From contig JAOAPE010000005.1 in assembly GCA_025462725.1 (NCBI GenBank), forward strand, positions 124,001 to 188,000: a stretch of 64,000 bases of DNA, read 5' to 3'. Of this stretch, positions 44,867 through 53,116 are shown in pieces. How positions within the stretch are numbered: position 1 is the stretch's first letter; each line of letters begins with the position of its first letter. This stretch comes from Terriglobales bacterium (lineage in GTDB: Bacteria; Acidobacteriota; Terriglobia; Terriglobales; Acidobacteriaceae). The notes beneath the pieces are model-generated. The model ran no database searches and was not told the origin of the DNA. It was given only the letters and a program-made list of their open reading frames with translations. The position numbers were made by a program, and so were the translations under genes.

Positions 44867-44881
44867 GCAATGTGGTTGCCA
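44867..44881 (-). promoter_or_regulatory. Sigma-54 promoter of the secreted protein - sigma-like - oxdC unit
   Basis: On the minus strand TGGCAACCACATTGC matches the -24/-12 consensus (TGGCAC-N5-TTGC) at the invariant GG and GC with the exact spacing. It lies 42-56 bases upstream of the ATG at 44825. Confidence 0.75.
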
Positions 44882-44964
44882 AACTGGTTGCTACTTGCGA
44901 CAGTCAAGATTCTCTAATTCGAAAAGACTTAGCGTTATCTCTAGCTCCATAACACCGAGCGGTA

Positions 44965-44985
44965 GTGTCGAACGGCATCGACGAT
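44965..44985 (-). promoter_or_regulatory. Upstream activator palindrome
   Basis: GTGTCGAAC-N4-TCGACGAT, an inverted repeat about 84-104 bases upstream of the sigma-54 promoter, with a further half-site ATTGTCGAA overlapping its right end. The same TGTCGAAC-N4-TCGAC core occurs before the RND operon. Confidence 0.65.
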
Positions 44986-45039
44986 TGTCGAATGACGGTT
45001 TCTTGGAGGACGCTAATACGGTTCTTCGAAGGAGGTACT

Positions 45040-46566
45040 TCACTCAAAGAGGACCTTTGCCATCATTCCTTTATCTTCATGGTTCAGAAGATGACAGTGG
45101 AAGAGCGACATTCCCCGTATCACCGGATCAGTAAAGTCCATGATCACATCAACGCTGCCACCGACCGGAACATTGACTGTATCGAGCCAGACTGGATCTT
45201 TGAGATACATGTCGTTCATTGAAAAGACCAGAAAATGAACCTGGTGAATATGCATTGGATGAAGTTCTTGAGTGCTGTTAGTGATCCGCCAGTGCTGATA
45301 GGAACCGACTTTTACGCGAACCATTTCTTTGCTGTCTGTTTGGTATTTCTGCTGATTGATGTAAAAACCTTTTTTGTCTTCAGTAAAGTCAACGACGAAT
45401 TGGGGTCTGGTTTTTTCTGCCTGCAGAATTGCTGTGCTGTCGTAACGTGACATTGGTTTATTGGAGTTCATCATCGGTCTAGGCACAAAGTGCTTTCCCG
45501 ATAGGGCGATATCGGCAAGTACCATTCCGGCATTCGGATCGCCGGCCGGGCCCGTATTCACGCATCGTGTCCGCAGAGCATGGACTCCACTTGAGCTTGG
45601 GGCAGAAACAATCGCTTCGACACGCCCAGCCGGCGGCACCAATACATGGTCGGCCTGCAAAAAACGCCGATTTGGATCGTGATAGGCAAAGGGCATTCCA
45701 TCGAGAGCAACTATGTGCCATGAGGATCCGTCAACTTGCATGTCAGCATATTGGTCCGGTGATGCGTTCACGATCCGCCAGAATTGCTTTTCTCCCGGTG
45801 CCATGTCGATAGCCGGGCGGAGAGACGAATTAACAGTGAATACGCGCTCAGGTGTCTCGTGTTCACCGCCGCAACCGCTGTAGGCCCCCACTTTTTCTCT
45901 TAGCTCAGCCGCCGCGGGTTCATGTTCTAGATCGCGACTTCGCAATATCAGCACGCGTTCTCTAAGGCTTCGCAGCTCTGGAACATACTGTTCAATACCT
46001 TCGATCACAATTGCTCCGGACATGCCATCGAGGACCTGGCGATGGCTTTCCCCATGAGGATGAGTGTGGTACCAGTAGAGGCCTGGAGAATGTCCCTTCG
46101 GAATATGGATTAAGTAGTGCAGCGATTCGCCCGGCATCGCCATCATGGATAAGACATCATCCTGGGGAGCATGCGGGGAGACACTCAGGCCGTGGAAGTG
46201 CAAGTTCGACATGTTCCTGCATGGGCTGATGGCGCATGATTCTGCGGAATTTGCAGACATGTCATTGCGGTAGTCAATCTCGATGGACTGACCTGGCAAT
46301 GCACGGATCAATGGGGCTGTCGTATGACCTTGAAACGAGAACGAATCGCGCCCCTGCGCATCAGTGACGGCGTGCAATTCCAGATTTACAGTGTTTCCTG
46401 TCGACTGAACTTCCGGAGGATCCTCAACAAGTCTCTGCGACGCCGGTGTTGCGAAACCCGGACTCCGCGAACGGCTGAGCTCTGCTGCACCAAAGACTCC
46501 GGCGAGGATCATTAGAATCAGCGCCCAAGAAGCGACTGCGGAACGTAAGGCAGGCGGCGACATCAT
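45040..46566 (-). CDS. Multicopper oxidase
   Basis: 508 residues with an N-terminal signal anchor (about 10-30). All copper motifs are present: HFHG near 125, YWYHTHPHGE near 165, HPMHIHQVHF near 440 and the type 1 site HCHLLNHEDKGM at the end, with the axial Met. It belongs to the three-domain CueO/CotA/laccase group; no Met-rich copper-binding insert is obvious. Its ATG overlaps the stop of the outer-membrane efflux gene by four bases, so it is translationally coupled to the RND operon, an unusual place for a laccase-type enzyme. Confidence 0.93.
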   Translation of the reverse strand: MMSPPALRSAVASWALILMILAGVFGAAELSRSRSPGFATPASQRLVEDPPEVQSTGNTVNLELHAVTDAQGRDSFSFQGHTTAPLIRALPGQSIEIDYRNDMSANSAESCAISPCRNMSNLHFHGLSVSPHAPQDDVLSMMAMPGESLHYLIHIPKGHSPGLYWYHTHPHGESHRQVLDGMSGAIVIEGIEQYVPELRSLRERVLILRSRDLEHEPAAAELREKVGAYSGCGGEHETPERVFTVNSSLRPAIDMAPGEKQFWRIVNASPDQYADMQVDGSSWHIVALDGMPFAYHDPNRRFLQADHVLVPPAGRVEAIVSAPSSSGVHALRTRCVNTGPAGDPNAGMVLADIALSGKHFVPRPMMNSNKPMSRYDSTAILQAEKTRPQFVVDFTEDKKGFYINQQKYQTDSKEMVRVKVGSYQHWRITNSTQELHPMHIHQVHFLVFSMNDMYLKDPVWLDTVNVPVGGSVDVIMDFTDPVIRGMSLFHCHLLNHEDKGMMAKVLFE

Positions 46567-48062
46567 TTACATCCGGTCGCAGGGCACCTTGCGCTTACCG
46601 ATTTCATCGAGGGCAGTTGCGAAGCATCCCATCCACCACCGAGGGCCTGCACCAGCTGGACTGCGGCCACCATGCGACGTCCCAGAATATTTACCGCAGT
46701 CACTTCGTCAGAAAGAGCCGCGGTCTGAGCGGTTGTCACTTCCAAGTAACTAGTCACGCCACCCCTGTAGCGTTGAAGGGAAAGTTCGAGGGACCTCCGG
46801 GCGGCAACAACTGCTTCATTCTGAACCTGCGCCTCATGTTCCAGAATATGCAATGCGGCTAAATTGTCCTCCACTTGCTGGAAACCAGAAAGCACGGTTT
46901 GACGATACGTAGCGACCGACTGATCGTAAGCCGCCATTGCCTGGTCTGAGGCGGCGCGCCGGCGCCCTACGTCGAAAATGGTGAGAACCGCGGACGGTCC
47001 AGCAGACCAGAGAATGCTTGGGCCGGAGAGCAAGGTGGTGATGACGCTGCTTTCAAAGCCGCCGCTCGCAGTCAAGTTGACGGAAGGATAATACGCGGCC
47101 TTAGCGACCCCGATCTGGGCGTTCGAAGACTGCATCAATCGTTCGGAAGCCGCAATATCAGGCCGGCGTTCGAGGAGTTCTGAAGGCACTCCCGGCGGAA
47201 TCAGAGGAGGCGGCGCGGTGAGGGGGAGAGGTGGAAGATCGAAGGAGGAGGGAGGTTTCCCGATCAGAGTTGCTACCGCATGCTCGAACTGTGCACGCTG
47301 CACGCCCACATCTATTGCTTCCGCCTCGGTTGTCTTCAGCTGCGTTTTTGCCTGTTGGACATCCACCTCGGAAGCGATTCCTCCGGCAAAGCGGCTCTCT
47401 GTTAATTGCAAGAACTTCTCATACTCCCTGACCGTTGACTTCAGAAGCTGCTCTTGGGCATCCAGGCTGCGCGCCTCAAAGTAAAACAAAGCAAGTTGGG
47501 TGTGCATACTCAAATTGACGGTTGCTAGATCGGCTGCGCTGGCTTGTGCCTGCGCGCGAAAAGACTCAACGCCGCGTCGCACGCGACCAAACGCGTCGAC
47601 TTGATAGGACAATTCGAAAGGGATTTGGAAGTCACTGGAAGTGATTCCGTTAAATGTGGAGGTATTAGGTGCACGATTCGAAGACGTCCTGCTGCGGGTT
47701 GCGGTCGCACCGGCTGTGACGGTGGGAAACAAATCGGCCCGGCTATAGCGAACCAGCGCGCGGGCTTGCCCATATTGAGCCTGCGCAACTTTCAAGTTCT
47801 CGTTCGAGACATTGACCTGCTGCTCCAGAGAGTTCAGCTGCGGATCTTGAAATATCTCCCACCAGTTACCACCGACGAACTGATCACTCGGCTGGGCAGT
47901 CTTCCAATTGCCGATCTCCTTGTATGCTGGCGGAACTGAATATGGAGCATCTACCGCTGCGGGACGTCTATACGTTGGTCCGACAGTGCAGCCGCTGAAC
48001 TGGAGCACGCCGAGCGCGAGAAATAGAAATGTCCAAGTTGGCTTTCGAGCAGAGCGCTTCAT
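46563..48062 (-). CDS. RND efflux outer-membrane lipoprotein (NodT/OprM type)
   Basis: 499 residues. The lipobox LQFSGC (Cys about 25) marks a lipoprotein, followed by VGPTYRRP, the typical start of mature NodT-family proteins. Two repeats of the TolC-like alpha-helical barrel follow (LNSLEQQVNVSNENLKVAQAQYGQARA; LPPGVPSELLERRPDIAASERLM). It overlaps its neighbours by 4 bases on both sides in an RND operon. Confidence 0.93.
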   Translation of the reverse strand: MKRSARKPTWTFLFLALGVLQFSGCTVGPTYRRPAAVDAPYSVPPAYKEIGNWKTAQPSDQFVGGNWWEIFQDPQLNSLEQQVNVSNENLKVAQAQYGQARALVRYSRADLFPTVTAGATATRSRTSSNRAPNTSTFNGITSSDFQIPFELSYQVDAFGRVRRGVESFRAQAQASAADLATVNLSMHTQLALFYFEARSLDAQEQLLKSTVREYEKFLQLTESRFAGGIASEVDVQQAKTQLKTTEAEAIDVGVQRAQFEHAVATLIGKPPSSFDLPPLPLTAPPPLIPPGVPSELLERRPDIAASERLMQSSNAQIGVAKAAYYPSVNLTASGGFESSVITTLLSGPSILWSAGPSAVLTIFDVGRRRAASDQAMAAYDQSVATYRQTVLSGFQQVEDNLAALHILEHEAQVQNEAVVAARRSLELSLQRYRGGVTSYLEVTTAQTAALSDEVTAVNILGRRMVAAVQLVQALGGGWDASQLPSMKSVSARCPATGCK

Positions 48063-49303
48063 TGCGAATCTCCCGGCAATGACGCTTTGACTATCTGCAC
48101 AGCTTGTCCGGTAACAAGGGAGTCAGGCGGATTGACGACGATTTGATCATCGGCATTCAATCCGGTAACGATTTCTATCGTATTGCCGAAATCGCGGCCC
48201 GCAGTAACTGGCGTCACTACCGCCTTCCCGTCCTTCACCAGACCCACATGTAAACCTTGTGCGCGAAATATAAGAGTGTTGACCGGAATCAGAAAGGTGG
48301 GATTCGCATCCGGAATTTTCAGGTGCACCTCTGCATAAGAGCCGGCAAGCAGTGTGCCCGTAGGATTATCAACAGAAATCTCGATGAGTAAGGTACGCGT
48401 GGTCAAATTGATAGCTTCAGCGGTGCGGGCGAGCGTGCCTTGAAACTGCCGACCAGGAAACTCGGCCAGTGCCAACTGTGCGCTCATTCCCGGTTTCACA
48501 CCACGAGAGTATTCTTCTGGAACGTTGACATACACGCGCAATCTACCGGGTTGGGAAATATGAAAGAGATCGGTTTTCGAACCATTAGCGCCAGTGTTGC
48601 CGGAACTGATGAGGTCTCCAATATCGGTGTTGCGGGCCGTGATCACACCATCGAACGGGGCGTAGACCTTTTCAAAATTCTTCAGTTCCTGAAACTGCTG
48701 TACATTGGCCCGATTTGCATCGACGGTGGCTTTGTTCGCATTGTAGGTACCCACAGCGTTGTCCGCGTCCTGCTGAGCAACAGCATGGGTCTTCAGCAGT
48801 CCCAAGTATCGATTCTTGGTGATCTCTGCAAGCCGGAGGTTGGCCAGCGCCGTTGACAAGTTGCTGCGCGCTTGTGAGTATTGCTGATCGATTGCTGGGC
48901 TGTCGATCACAGCGAGCAGTTGCCCCTTCTTGACGTGTGCCCCGATATCGAAATACCACTTTCTGAGATAGCCGGTTGTTTGGGCGTATATAGGTGAAGT
49001 AATAAACGGTTGCACGTTTCCCGGCAGAATGATGTCCTGCGCCGGCGCAGCTTGCTTCGGAAGCACCACCGATACCGGAGGTACGGCTGTCTTCGCGGTC
49101 TCCTTGCTTAACGCGGCCTTTGCGCGAGTGCGAGAGACAATCCCGTAGGCCAAAACGCCGGCCACCAGGAGCAAAACAATTCCTGCGGCTATCCAGCCTT
49201 TACGCGACTTTTTCTGCTCTGCTGCATGATCCCATGGTCGCGAGTCCTGGACACCGGGCTGCTTCTCGACCTCTGACTTATATTGCATGCTGATTCCAGA
49301 CAT
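48059..49303 (-). CDS. RND efflux periplasmic adaptor (membrane fusion protein)
   Basis: 414 residues. One N-terminal membrane helix (about 37-55) is followed by a lipoyl/barrel-sandwich domain (FDIGAHVKKGQLLAVIDSPAIDQQ), an alpha-hairpin (about 145-215), the second lipoyl half (YAPFDGVITARNTDIGDL) and beta-barrel and membrane-proximal domains. Links the inner-membrane pump to the outer-membrane channel encoded next. Confidence 0.94.
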   Translation of the reverse strand: MSGISMQYKSEVEKQPGVQDSRPWDHAAEQKKSRKGWIAAGIVLLLVAGVLAYGIVSRTRAKAALSKETAKTAVPPVSVVLPKQAAPAQDIILPGNVQPFITSPIYAQTTGYLRKWYFDIGAHVKKGQLLAVIDSPAIDQQYSQARSNLSTALANLRLAEITKNRYLGLLKTHAVAQQDADNAVGTYNANKATVDANRANVQQFQELKNFEKVYAPFDGVITARNTDIGDLISSGNTGANGSKTDLFHISQPGRLRVYVNVPEEYSRGVKPGMSAQLALAEFPGRQFQGTLARTAEAINLTTRTLLIEISVDNPTGTLLAGSYAEVHLKIPDANPTFLIPVNTLIFRAQGLHVGLVKDGKAVVTPVTAGRDFGNTIEIVTGLNADDQIVVNPPDSLVTGQAVQIVKASLPGDSQ

Positions 49304-49312
49304 ATTCCTCTC

Positions 49313-52300
49313 CTATTGCTCGCTCTTGGTTTGGGTTCGATTTAGCCGGAAGCCGTGCAGGAGGCTGAAGACAGTGGGAACGAAGAACAGAGTGGAAACG
49401 GTTGCAAACAGCAGTCCGCCGATTACAGCACGGCCAAGCGGAGCATTCTGTTCACCACCGTCGCCGAGTCCCAGGGCCATGGGGACCATGCCGATCATCA
49501 TCGCAAGGGCGGTCATCAGCACAGGTCGAAAGCGGGTGAAGCCTGCTTCCGACGCGGCGGCCAGGGGATCCTTGCCTGCCGCCATTTGCTCCGTCGCAAA
49601 ACTCACTACCAATATGCTGTTCGCGGTTGCCACCCCCATGCACATGATGGACCCCGTAAGCGCGGGTACGCTCAAATGCGTGTTAGTCACGAACAGCATC
49701 CAGGCGATTCCAGCGAGTGCCGCAGGTAATGCAGTAATGATGATGAACGGATCCAGCCAAGACTGGAAGTTCACTACTATCAGCAGGTACACGAGGAGAA
49801 TGGCAAAGACCAGGCCTGCCATAAGGCCGATGTAGGAAGACCGCATCGTTTGCACTTGCCCACGAACAACTACTCGAGAACCCCGTGGTACTTCTTTGCT
49901 CGTGGCATCAATTATTTTGTTGATGTCAGTAGACACTCCACCCAGGTCGCGTCCTGCGACCGAGCCGTAAATATCAATGACGGGCGCGATGTTGTATTGA
50001 GAGACCGTAGCCATCCCCTCCCCGCGCTTCAGGGCCACCAGACTGGCCATGATCGAAGGAGGGACAGGAGCCGCCGAGGTTGTTCCAGAGACTGGAATAT
50101 TTACAAGATCCTGAAGCTTATCGATACGGTACTGCGGAGTCTGGGTGGCGATCTGATAACTCACACGATTTTTTGGATCGATCCAGAAGCTTGGAGATGT
50201 CTGAAAGCTGCCGCTGAGTGAGATCAGGAGGTTTTGGGCTATGTTTTGCGCGGAGAAGCCAAGCTGCTGTGCCTTTGTGCGTTCCACTTGGAGGTGCAAA
50301 TAGGGCTGATCGAAGGGCTGTTGGATCCGCAGGTCAGCCGTTCCTGTAACGTACCTGACCTTCTCGAGCAATGTGTCCGCGTAGCGCCGATTACCCTGAA
50401 TGTCATTCCCGATCACTTGAATGTCAATGGGGGCGGGCAATCCAAAGTTCAAGATCTGACCCACCATGTCAGAAGGTAGGAAATAAAAGCTTGCTCCCGG
50501 GAATTCTGACGGAAGTGTCAGGCGAAGTTTGCGGACAAAGTCTGCCGTCGGCTGATGCTTAGGAGTTAAAGTAACCAGAATATCGGCATCCATAGTCCCG
50601 ACCGGCGCGGAGTTGCTGTAAGAAAGGTTAATGCCGCTATAGGGCAAACCTATGTTGTCGATAATGCTGGAAAGTTGGTCTGCCGGGACCTGTCGTCGAA
50701 TCGATTGTTCAACCAGGTCGCAAAGATGGGCAGTCTGTTCTATACGCATCCCCGTGGGACCGCGAAGATGCAGCTTGAAACTCCCGCCGTCTACACTGGG
50801 AAAGAAGTCCTCACCTAGCCAAGGATATAGGATCGCCAGAGAGCCCAGGCATGCTGCGAAGAACGCGATCAGGAAAAAACGCCGGCGATGAAGTGCTTTT
50901 TCCAGCAGCCGGTGATAGTTCTCACGGAACTTGTCGAAAGCTTCCTCAAAACGCTGCTGCATTCTGACCAGCGGATTGCGACTCGTCTCCCGGGCCTCCG
51001 CAGTCTCCGGTTTCTGGCCCGGCAACAGGTACTTGGCCATCGTAGGAACGATCGTACGGGAGAGCAGGTATGAGGCCAGCATTGCGAACACTACCCCTTC
51101 CGCGAGTGGCAAGAAAAGGTACCGCGCCACTCCGGACAGCAAGAACATGGGAGCAAATACAATACATATCGAGAGTGTGGACACCAATGCCGGCACGGCT
51201 ATCTGAGAGGCGCTCTCCAATACGACGTCGTTCATATTCTTGTCTGGCGTAAGAGCCCGGTTTCTGTTGATGTTTTCGACTTCCACAGTGGCATCGTCGA
51301 CCAGGATGCCGACGGCCAGAGCCAGTCCACCCAACGTCATGATGTTGATTGTTTCTCCGATCGCGCTCAGCGTTATCAAGGAGGTCAGAATCGCCAACGG
51401 GATGGAAGTTGCGATGATAAGTGTGCTGCGCCAACTCCCGAGAAAGATTAAGACCATAAGTGCCGTAAGGAACGCAGCAATCACGGCCTCCCTGACTACA
51501 CCACTGATCGCGCCTTTGACAAAAATGCTCTGATCGGCAAGAGGTTCGACCTTTAGCGACGATGGAAGCGTCTTTGCGATCTGCGGCAAAAGAGCCTTTA
51601 TGCCCCCTATCACGGTCAACGTTGATGCACTTCCGGCCTTTTCTATCGTCAGCAATACTGATCGTTGGCCGTTCACTCTGACGATATTCGTCTGCGGAGG
51701 GAAGCCGTCCCGTACCCAGGCAACATCTTTCATGTAAATCGTAGTACTACCTATCGTCTTTATCGGGACGCGGTTTAGATCATCGATCGTCTGAGGTGCG
51801 GCGTTGGGGATGTCAACGTCGTATTCCGTCGAACCGATCTTGGCCGTGCCTGTGGGCAGAATGAGATTGTTCACGCTGATCGCATTGACCACGTCCAGCG
51901 CAGAGAGACCCTTTGACTGTAGGGCGGAAGTATTCAGGTCCACCTGCACCTGGCGTTGTTTCCCGCCGTAGGGGTAAGGTACTGACGCTCCCGGAACAGT
52001 GATGAGCTGAGTACGAACGAAGTTGAGTGCGTAGTCGTTGAGCTGTTGCTCTGAGAGACCTTGGCCAGAGAGGGCGAGCTGCAAAATGGGCACAGTCGAC
52101 GCGCTATAACTGATTATGAGCGGCGACGTAGTTCCTAACGGCAACTGCTTGAGTTGGGTCTGCGAAACCGCAGTGATCTGTGCAATCGCTTGCTGAAGGT
52201 TCGCTGTCGGCTGCAAGAAAACTTTAACCACACCGATTCCATATAGCGACTGCGCTTCGATGTGCTCAATGTTGTCTACAGTGGTGGTAAGGGCCCGCTC

Positions 52301-52501
52301 TGTGACTGTGATGATTCGGTCATTCATGTCCTCTGGCGGCAGGCCGTTGAAGTTCCAAATAATACTGACAACCGGAATGTTGATATTCGGGAAAATGTCT
52401 GTGGGTGTGCGAAAAATGGCCAGCACACCCATGAGCAGGATCAGGATGGCCAGCACGACAAACGTGTATGGACGCCTGAGCGCAAGCTGAACGATCCACA
52501 T
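49313..52501 (-). CDS. RND efflux pump, inner-membrane subunit
   Basis: 1062 residues, the normal length for HAE-type RND pumps. Starts with the typical MWIVQLALRRPYTFVVLAILILL helix and TDIFPNINIPVV. Twelve membrane helices with the usual duplicated layout; the helix 4 proton-relay acidic pair is visible in VGILVDDATVEVENI. It is the first gene of the pump - adaptor - outer-membrane channel - multicopper oxidase unit (9-base gap, then 4-base overlaps). Substrate cannot be told from sequence; the oxidase at the end hints at phenolic or metal stress. Confidence 0.96.
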   Translation of the reverse strand: MWIVQLALRRPYTFVVLAILILLMGVLAIFRTPTDIFPNINIPVVSIIWNFNGLPPEDMNDRIITVTERALTTTVDNIEHIEAQSLYGIGVVKVFLQPTANLQQAIAQITAVSQTQLKQLPLGTTSPLIISYSASTVPILQLALSGQGLSEQQLNDYALNFVRTQLITVPGASVPYPYGGKQRQVQVDLNTSALQSKGLSALDVVNAISVNNLILPTGTAKIGSTEYDVDIPNAAPQTIDDLNRVPIKTIGSTTIYMKDVAWVRDGFPPQTNIVRVNGQRSVLLTIEKAGSASTLTVIGGIKALLPQIAKTLPSSLKVEPLADQSIFVKGAISGVVREAVIAAFLTALMVLIFLGSWRSTLIIATSIPLAILTSLITLSAIGETINIMTLGGLALAVGILVDDATVEVENINRNRALTPDKNMNDVVLESASQIAVPALVSTLSICIVFAPMFLLSGVARYLFLPLAEGVVFAMLASYLLSRTIVPTMAKYLLPGQKPETAEARETSRNPLVRMQQRFEEAFDKFRENYHRLLEKALHRRRFFLIAFFAACLGSLAILYPWLGEDFFPSVDGGSFKLHLRGPTGMRIEQTAHLCDLVEQSIRRQVPADQLSSIIDNIGLPYSGINLSYSNSAPVGTMDADILVTLTPKHQPTADFVRKLRLTLPSEFPGASFYFLPSDMVGQILNFGLPAPIDIQVIGNDIQGNRRYADTLLEKVRYVTGTADLRIQQPFDQPYLHLQVERTKAQQLGFSAQNIAQNLLISLSGSFQTSPSFWIDPKNRVSYQIATQTPQYRIDKLQDLVNIPVSGTTSAAPVPPSIMASLVALKRGEGMATVSQYNIAPVIDIYGSVAGRDLGGVSTDINKIIDATSKEVPRGSRVVVRGQVQTMRSSYIGLMAGLVFAILLVYLLIVVNFQSWLDPFIIITALPAALAGIAWMLFVTNTHLSVPALTGSIMCMGVATANSILVVSFATEQMAAGKDPLAAASEAGFTRFRPVLMTALAMMIGMVPMALGLGDGGEQNAPLGRAVIGGLLFATVSTLFFVPTVFSLLHGFRLNRTQTKSEQ

Positions 52502-52580
52502 AGATTACCCCTTCAAGGATTCGGAACTTCATTGACGGTGCGAGCACATTCCCGCTACGCATTCGTCGTTATCAATCAAT

Positions 52581-52595
52581 GCACTTCGGTTGCCA
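52581..52595 (-). promoter_or_regulatory. Sigma-54 promoter of the RND - multicopper oxidase operon
   Basis: On the minus strand TGGCAACCGAAGTGC has GG and GC at the required spacing and differs from the consensus mainly by G for T in the -12 box. It lies about 80 bases upstream of the pump ATG at 52501. Confidence 0.65.
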
Positions 52596-52695
52596 CGTAC
52601 GATCCGGGCCCGGCGCATGCCAAATTGTTGATTCAGAATGACGACTCAAAATGCCAGCGTTGCGGAGGGAGCGATTCATCGGCGGATGCCGACAG

Positions 52696-52715
52696 TTGTC
52701 GAACTATTTCGACAA
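52696..52715 (-). promoter_or_regulatory. Upstream activator palindrome of the RND operon
   Basis: TTGTCGA-N6-TCGACAA is a perfect inverted repeat about 100-120 bases upstream of the sigma-54 promoter, the usual place for an enhancer-binding protein. It shares TGTCGAAC-N4-TCGAC with the site at 44965. Confidence 0.75.
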
Positions 52716-53116
52716 TCGAATCGCAGCCAGGGAAAGCGCGCACGCGGCGAGTCAGCAAAAACGCGCAGCAGGCAAAACGTGCTGCGCCATAGTAGTACTT
52801 TGTGCATGCCCTGCTCTGGGAATTGGATGCTGTCAGTCAACATCGCGCCAGCCCGCACCGGGATGTGAGTCATTGCTTTCATGATTTTTGCAGTATTAAG
52901 ACCGGTTGTCTTGATTGACAAGGAACGTCATCACAACTGCCATACTCCGCAAGAAATGCGACGAATGCGAAGCTGCCAGTCAGCATTCCGTCTTTGGCGC
53001 AATATTTCGGGCCGCCTACAGCATCTTTGTCCTGCTGAGTCAGGAAGAAGCGTGAACCGGGTCCACGCGAGTTTGTTAAGCTTGTAGGAGACGGACTTGG
53101 AGCATGGAGCATCATT

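Larger units (their letters stand above)
52502..53116. other. Intergenic control region between the RND operon and the membrane EBP
   Basis: 615 bases without a credible gene; open frames here are short and have no protein-like features. It holds the sigma-54 promoter and activator palindrome of the RND operon (listed separately). The right part, before the EBP start, shows GGAG near 53098 but no recognisable promoter. Confidence 0.65.
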
